Assembly (NCBI GenBank): GCA_015345905.1
Contig: JADDTR010000027.1
Location: 63,417 to 127,416 of the forward strand
DNA from: Aotearoamyces nothofagi
Lineage: Eukaryota > Ascomycota > Leotiomycetes > Leotiales > Tympanidaceae
Length of the DNA: 64,000 nt
Reading direction: 5' to 3'
The notes under the pieces are model-generated. The model was not told the origin of the DNA and did no database searches. It saw only the letters and a program-made list of their open reading frames with translations. Position 1 is the first letter of the stretch, and each line of letters begins with the position of its first letter. Positions 58,438-64,000 of this stretch are shown here, piece after piece. The position numbers and the translations under genes are program-made.

Positions 58438-59950
58438 TCATGCCCATTTACCCAGCAAAGCCATTAGTCCGGCGCCAAGACACATGCATCCGAAAGCACC
58501 TAGGACCCATCCTATGGAGCTGTTGCGCATTTCCGAGTTAAACATAAATTCGTGGGCCATCAACTCCACAAGACCGGTATAGATCAGAATACCAGCACTG
58601 ATCGAGTCGAAGACACCGTTGATAATCATGGTTTTTTGAGATCCTGGGGTGAATGTTTCCCGGACGCCAAGGCCAATGGCAATGGCAATTGGGGTAGTAA
58701 CTCCATATGCAGCGCCGAGTACCCATGGCAGCCATCCCTTCTTCCCAGGCCATTCGGCCGTTGCTAGCCGCGAGCCAAGACCTAGTCCCTCAAAGGTTTG
58801 ATGAAAGACAAGCACGATATAAAGTACATCAAACTCGTCGCCAGCGACTGCGAGTGTGAGGCCGATGAATATGGAATGGAATATGACGCCGAATTCTAGA
58901 ATGAAAATGGCAGTCATCTGAGCAGCGAACTGGTTAGAGTCCGTGTGGACTCTTTGATGTCCAAGATGATCCTCTCCTCCAGGCGGATAAGATACTTCAG
59001 TCTCCCGAACAGGGTTGTGGCTATAAGTGCGGTGAGGGTCCTCTATAGAGTCATACGGTTTTCCCGAGCTGTCTGCACTAATATCATCGCCGATATCCGT
59101 AGCTACGTCTTCGGGTTGTATGTGGGCATGCTGATTGGTAACTGAATTTGGTGATGCTGTGAAATTGGTAAGCACAAAACCAGATTTATATCTCCATATG
59201 ATTCTGTTATTTCAAGAAACTGTCTTCATACTGTGAGGATACCTAAAACTACTAACTATCTTGCCATTTCTAGCAAATAGCTGGGGATAAATTGAAACAA
59301 ATACCCTTCCACTCAATGAAATTAGATACTTACTTGTTCTATCAGTCTTAACCACTGAGTCAGTACACGCAGAATTCTTTATAAGTTCTAGGGCAGGATC
59401 ACAAGCTTCCACATCACCATGCTCATGCTCTCCAAAGATGTCAAAACGAGAGGCCATAAGTTCTATGAAGAACATTGTGAACACGGTCATTAATGCGATT
59501 CCTTCGGGCCATGAATATTCTGTAATGGGACCCGTCAAACACGGGCTTGATAGTGCCTCAGTGGCCGGAGCAAGAAGCTACAGTACGTCAGCATCAATAG
59601 GTAGGAGTGTTATGAGCAATGCACTGAATAAAGATCCTATCAACCGAGTACTCACATGTATGAACGCCGTGGCAATGATAACACCTGAGCCAAAATACTT
59701 TGCAATGAAAAACGTGAGTTTAGGGACATGCATTCGTTTTGTTCTAGAGACAAAGACAGGAAGAAGAGCGCCTAAGAAACGTATTAATTAGCAACTGAAG
59801 CTCAATTGGCAATCATCGAGAAGCTCGATGGGTAGTCTTACCAAGCATCGAGCCAAAACCAATGACGAATATTGACGATATGCGCAGGCCAATGCGACCG
59901 TCGTAGTCGTTACCTCCACCACATTCTACCTCGACATTGTACGTCGCCAT
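58438..59950 (-). CDS. ZIP-family zinc/iron transporter
   Basis: A plasma-membrane divalent metal importer. Exons are 59842-59950, 59656-59771, 59334-59577 and 58438-59156; the product is 395 residues. Predicted helices include IGLRISSIFVIGFGSMLGALLPVFV, YFGSGVIIATAFIHLLAPA and WPEGIALMTVFTMFFIELMAS. A long hydrophilic loop (about 130-230) is rich in His, Asp and Glu (EHEHGDVEACD, NQHAHIQPEDV, GGEDHLGHQRVHTD). The metal-path helices FGVIFHSIFIGLTLAV and VLVFHQTFEGLGLGSRL carry the family signature. The C-terminus ends LMALLGKWA. The last intron (59157-59333) is long at 177 bp. It is convergent with the RING gene. Confidence 0.93.
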
Positions 59951-62101
59951 TGTGTAGGTGAGGTTACTGCCGATCAATATATATAACTGTCTGTCGTTGA
60001 GCTGGCACTATAGGCCCGTAAGGCCGAAAGGGTCCGTTTTGGAGGGGTTGAAGAGGTGTATGACAGATTTTGAGCTCGGCCCGAGAGGGTTCGAGCGTCA
60101 CTCGAGCGTCAGAGAAGTTACGTAGGGTCGTATCTGCTATAAGGGTCGAACCGCGACCTAGGATCACCTTTGCTTCGGATTTCAAGAAAGATATGTTCTC
60201 ACAGTGTGAATTGAAAGAGATTGCTGGAATGCGACGAACTGTGGGTGCTTGGCCTTTAGTATGAAATCTAAATGTAGGCTTGTACCTTGGGGGGTGTTGA
60301 GCTAAAAGGTATGCCAGCCTCCAATATCTTTCGGCTTTTTCCCCCGATAGGCTGATGTCGTAGATTTGTGTAAATTGGAGTTCCGAGTGCTGCGATGTAT
60401 ATTCATAACATGATAAGAGTGGCAGAACAGATGATGACGAGCAGACTCAGCATTTGGCAGGGCAGAATTCCTCCTCCCACAATGCAAATCCGAAGGGTGA
60501 CTTAGCGAGGAAATCCCGTCACCTTGGTGGATAGTTCTGACTAGGTAAAGAAAAACCGAGTCCGCTTTTAGTGAAAATAAATGAACGATAGCTGCCTACA
60601 AACCTGGACATGTCAAGTTATCATGGCCGGATAGGCGCAATAAAGCTCGACATTTGTTCATGTCCCTTTGGTGGCCTTATCGCTATTTCCAACACGTTTG
60701 GCGAAGAAAGAAATGAAAAGAAACACGTGTTGAGTGAGCTTAGTTTAGCCGTAATATTTGGGACACCGTCCCTGGCGTATGTAAAGCCCCGCGGCTAAGG
60801 TAAAGATGCTCTGACACAGGGATAATTGCGACAGAGATAAGTGGAGTGCTGCACTTCCTCGGCTACACCTTGGTGAACGATGAGAGGCAGCATAGTGATA
60901 TACATCAGATCAGGTGTGATGGAAGACAAGATTCGAGACGGCATCGTAATCTCGAGTTTTCGTACGACAGCGCGACAATTCGGTTGCCGCTCATCACGTG
61001 AGTACCCTCGCTTCAGGTGGGGTAAGGTCCCTTTTTTTTTTGGAAAGGCGCTGAGGCACCCAGCGCACTCTCGGCGTAATGCAAAATCGCGCCAGTTTGA
61101 CTGGCCAGTGATCAACGGAGTTATCACCTGTAAGATAAGCAGTATTACCACTCACCTGCCTTATAGAGTGGGAGCTCTGAACTGCAAGTCTCCATCCAAA
61201 ACACCCAAATCTCTTCGAGATACGCAAACATTTCTATTTTCATACCCCTTGCATACTGCTTGAGCCCACTGCATTCATCGATATTGGAACCACATACGCG
61301 AAATACCGAATTTATAAAACGTTAAGTCTTAGCAAGTGTCACTCCCCAGAATTTCAGCGGAGGTTCTGGCAAGATGTCAGCTAGGGTCATAGATATTCAA
61401 TAATAAACATGTGTATTTTGCCTCGAATCGAGTGTGGTCCTATAGCCACTTTATTCATCCCTTCGATCTACTACAAAAGCAGACCCTGGCGAGCCTATTT
61501 AACCGTCTTCAATTATCCATACATCCACAGCCATAAGAACGATGGCGAAGAGTATCACATGGAATTTTCGTCTCGCCAGGGAGGGCGGGGACGAACCTTC
61601 GATATTATTTTGCTAACTTTTAATGGTGTAAATCTGTTCGGTGTCATCGCACTACGAGATCTTGAGCCAGGCTTATGCTCTGTGATAGTATGAGAAGCGA
61701 GGTGAAGACATCCTGGAGGTATCCAGCCAATCCGACAGGAGTCTAAAAATGCCTTTGGCCCGATATTGCAATCCACGATAATTGTACAGCATGGGTGCTA
61801 GGTGCTGCAATGGGCACATTTCGCTCACGAGTAATGATCGATGCTTGGGTCGTAGTTGTGAAACGATCTATCATGAGCCTAGACGACTGGTATTTAGGGT
61901 GTTGTGCCAAAGTAGGTCCGATGAGAATGTGAGGACTTCGGCGGGAGCTGCCACCGTTTCACAATATGCCGTATCGTCACCCGGTTGACGGCTGAAGTGT
62001 AGTCGGTATCGTATCGGAGACACAGTCTCGAGTAAGTCATGCCTATCGACTTAGGTGCAACCTACCCTGCGTACCTTATATCCACCATTGTGGTAGGACA
62101 T
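59951..62101. other. 2.15-kb intergenic region upstream of the ZIP gene
   Basis: No gene is recognised; frames up to 127 codons near 60880-61263 are domain-free. It holds the ZIP promoter and the MDM10 3' flank. Confidence 0.5.
60284..60872 (-). promoter_or_regulatory. Three CAAGGT words upstream of the ZIP gene
   Basis: CAAGGT, read in the direction of ZIP transcription, occurs at 60284-60289, 60521-60526 and 60867-60872, about 330-920 bp upstream of the start codon. CAAGGT is the core I recall for the zinc-response element bound by ZafA/Zap1-type regulators in moulds. A 6-mer is expected a few times by chance in this length, so support is weak. Confidence 0.3.
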
Positions 62102-63346
62102 TCATGAAGAATACTGCAGCTCCAATCCCAAAGTCCTGAACGGCTGATCCCTCCTCCTCATATCAAACGTTGATCCAAGGCTAAACAACAAGTCCTTGAG
62201 TCTTCCCTCCCAAAGAACACTGATCTTATACTTCCCATCAATCCTTGCCTTCAAGACGCCCGCGATCTCTTCTGGCTCTTCTACTTTCTTCCCATCCTCA
62301 TCATCTAACTTCCATGCTAGTTTGGCAGCCATACTCCTCACTTTTGGTATATCAAGCCTTCTTTTCTTCCTCCAGAGTTCGCAGCCCAGTATGAGATCGC
62401 TTTCGTAGCTATATGCGTTGAACTCGAATCTGGAGCACAGAGACAGATCATCTCCAGCCTTAACTGCATATGTCGCGCTAAAACTTCCCATCAGAGGATT
62501 CAAGGTTAACGTTGCCGTCAATGGTATACCTCTATACGCAGGTAAGGTCGCGAATCGTCCACCAACACTCATCCCTCCAGACTTATTTAGCGTTCCGTAA
62601 TACACCTCTGTGCCCGCGCTGAAACGTCCATAGAAGCGATCATCCGCCCTCTGTAGAACAGTTTGTGCAGCTTCTTTCCTCGGATCCGGTCCAAAGTTGT
62701 ATAGTCCCTTTATTCCTAGTAGGCCGCCATCCGTCGAGTACAATGCCTCTGTACTGTACTTCCCGACATCGAATTGATGCAATGCCAACAAAGTACCACC
62801 ATTCCGTAGTCGGCTATCGCTTACAGCAGAAAGCTTTATTTGCGTCGTTGGGCTCATGCGTCTCATATATAGACCCTCAAGCGTGCTTCGGGGTAGATAC
62901 AGCCTGCCATAAAGGAGGGTATCGCGCTTGTCGACCCGTTTTCCTCCGTGCCACTCCTCCCATGTCCATGCCTCTTCAGGCTTTGGCAACTCTTGTAATT
63001 GCCTATAGCCGCGAATGACATCATGTAGATTTATCTCTACGCTCTTTGAGGTCGTGAGGATGGGGAGTGATGAGTAGAGATAGGAGAGTGAGCCATCGAC
63101 AAGCCCGACGCTACCAAGCGCATATGACGTCGCAAAATTAGGTGACGAGAGAGAGGAGAGGTTTAGTCGTAGCCCGTGAGGTGTGGGAAAATCGAGGAGA
63201 GCTACAAAGAGGTCAGCGTACGAAAGAAAGACCTGGCGTGTTTACAGACCTCGAGATGTAGCGGTCAAATTAGAATACGAATTCTCGTAATTCCATCGAG
63301 ATGCATTATAAAACGAGTGCTGGACATAATCCATAAACTCCAACAT
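62102..63346 (-). CDS. MDM10: Mdm10, mitochondrial outer-membrane beta-barrel
   Basis: Component of the ERMES ER-mitochondria tether and of the SAM complex. Exons are 63250-63346 and 62102-63201; the 48-bp intron follows TATSRA, giving 398 residues. The N-terminus [40 protein letters not shown] is the family hallmark, followed by [67 protein letters not shown] and alternating barrel strands. It ends [12 protein letters not shown], consistent with a C-terminal beta-signal. It is divergent from MRT4 across about 260 bp. Confidence 0.95.
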
Positions 63347-63608
63347 CTCCAGACCACAAGCCCGTGTGACAGCGTACTCTTTCTTTTATATATCCTTACT
63401 CTTTACAAATTAAGCTGTCCCGAAGCCTGAATCCCTGGCTGAGATTCGGTGTCAAGGTGCCAAATACGGTCTAGCGCATACTCACCGCCGATTCTGCCGC
63501 CCCGACGAACCTTTTTTTGAATTTGCGAAAGATAAATCTAATCGCACACAGGTACTACCTCTACACCACGACCCGTCTAGTACTTCATCACCACCCACTC
63601 CCCTCACC
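63347..63608. promoter_or_regulatory. Divergent promoter of MDM10 and MRT4
   Basis: 262 bp lie between the two start codons. It contains a TTCTTTTATATATCC stretch near 63380-63395 that could serve as a TATA-type element. Confidence 0.45.
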
Positions 63609-64000
63609 ATGCCTAAATCAAAGCGCGCCAAGGTCGTCCACCTGACGCAAGTTGACAAGAAAGGTAAAGAGCTCACCCTCAAGCTCTTTGCCAACGTGCA
63701 AGAATGCCTCGACAAGTACCAGTACTGCTTTGTTTTCTCTGTCGAGAACATGCGTAATACATATTTAAAGGAAGTGCGCGCCGAGTTCTCTGACAGCCGG
63801 TTAGTCCTACCCATGTCACCTACTGGTAGTGAAGTGTCATACTGATATAAATAACAGTCTATTTTTTGGTAAAACAAAAGTCATGGCAAAAGCCCTTGGC
63901 ACCACCCCCGAATCCTCGTATCAAACCAACACCCATCTCCTCTCCAAGCACCTTGCTGGCAATGTCGGCTTGTTCTTTACAGACCGTGAGCCGTCAACTA
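63609..64000 (+). CDS. MRT4: Mrt4, ribosome assembly factor (partial, right edge)
   Basis: A nuclear P0 (uL10)-like factor that holds the stalk site of pre-60S particles and has a role in mRNA turnover. The first exon is 63609-63799, the 58-bp intron is 63800-63857, and the second exon continues off the window. Visible sequence: [50 protein letters not shown], then [57 protein letters not shown], matching the family over its first about 110 residues. Confidence 0.94.

Noticed and set aside
59212-59538. Reading through the ZIP intron at 59157-59333
   Set aside because: Read-through ends in stop codons soon after the exon, whereas splicing restores a complete ZIP protein.

Overview
The window is nuclear DNA from a filamentous ascomycete (Pezizomycotina, most like Eurotiales). 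The signs are short GT-AG introns of about 40-90 bp, densely packed single-copy housekeeping genes on both strands, and proteins typical of mould genomes: CHS7, RRB1, DCN1, PRP19, MDM10, a Zn2Cys6 activator and a Kre9/KNH-type GPI protein. Intron and exon limits below were read by eye from splice signals and reading-frame continuity. No tRNA, rRNA, CRISPR array or recognisable virus-like element was seen.

Layout. 1-1800: the 5' part of a PHO80-type cyclin gene (minus strand, running off the left edge). 1801-11125: a 9.3-kb gene-free stretch with a dense field of GC-rich tandem repeats at 2.7-5.5 kb. 11.1-18 kb: housekeeping genes CHS7, RRB1, the mitochondrial ribosomal protein MRP17 and DCN1, with a duplicated, N-containing stretch at 12.7-13.8 kb. 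19.5-21.7 kb: a large coiled-coil gene of unknown function (copy A). 22.7-37.7 kb: a catabolic cluster with a carotenoid/stilbene-cleaving oxygenase, gentisate 1,2-dioxygenase, FAD aromatic hydroxylase, fumarylacetoacetate-hydrolase-family enzyme, aldehyde dehydrogenase, Zn2Cys6 regulator and MFS transporter. 38.6-39.6 kb: a GPI-anchored cell-wall protein. 41.1-44.2 kb: copy B of the coiled-coil family. 44.6-48 kb: PRP19, OHCU decarboxylase and a conserved unknown. 48-50.7 kb: gene-free, with minisatellites. 50.8-54.9 kb: two decayed coiled-coil copies (D and C). 56.8-64 kb: a SIM/RING protein, a ZIP zinc transporter, MDM10 and the start of MRT4.

How the genes work together. The cluster reads as one pathway. 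The oxygenase would split a stilbene-like aromatic into benzaldehydes, the dehydrogenase would oxidise these to benzoates, the FAD monooxygenase would make gentisate, the cupin dioxygenase would open the ring, and the FAH-family hydrolase would cut the ring-fission product. The transporter and zinc-cluster activator would supply uptake and control. No maleylpyruvate isomerase gene is seen here.

The most novel content is a four-member protein family (A at 19.5 kb, B at 41.1 kb, decayed D at 50.8 kb, decayed C at 53.6 kb). Its members share an N-terminal coiled coil, a short G-x-[FY]-x3-P...V-[PL] motif, an HPNQLL(S/N)K block and, in A, B and D, a small beta-rich C-terminal domain. I do not recognise the family. 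Two intact members bracket the catabolic cluster, and the decayed copies carry stop codons of the kind expected from C-to-T mutation.
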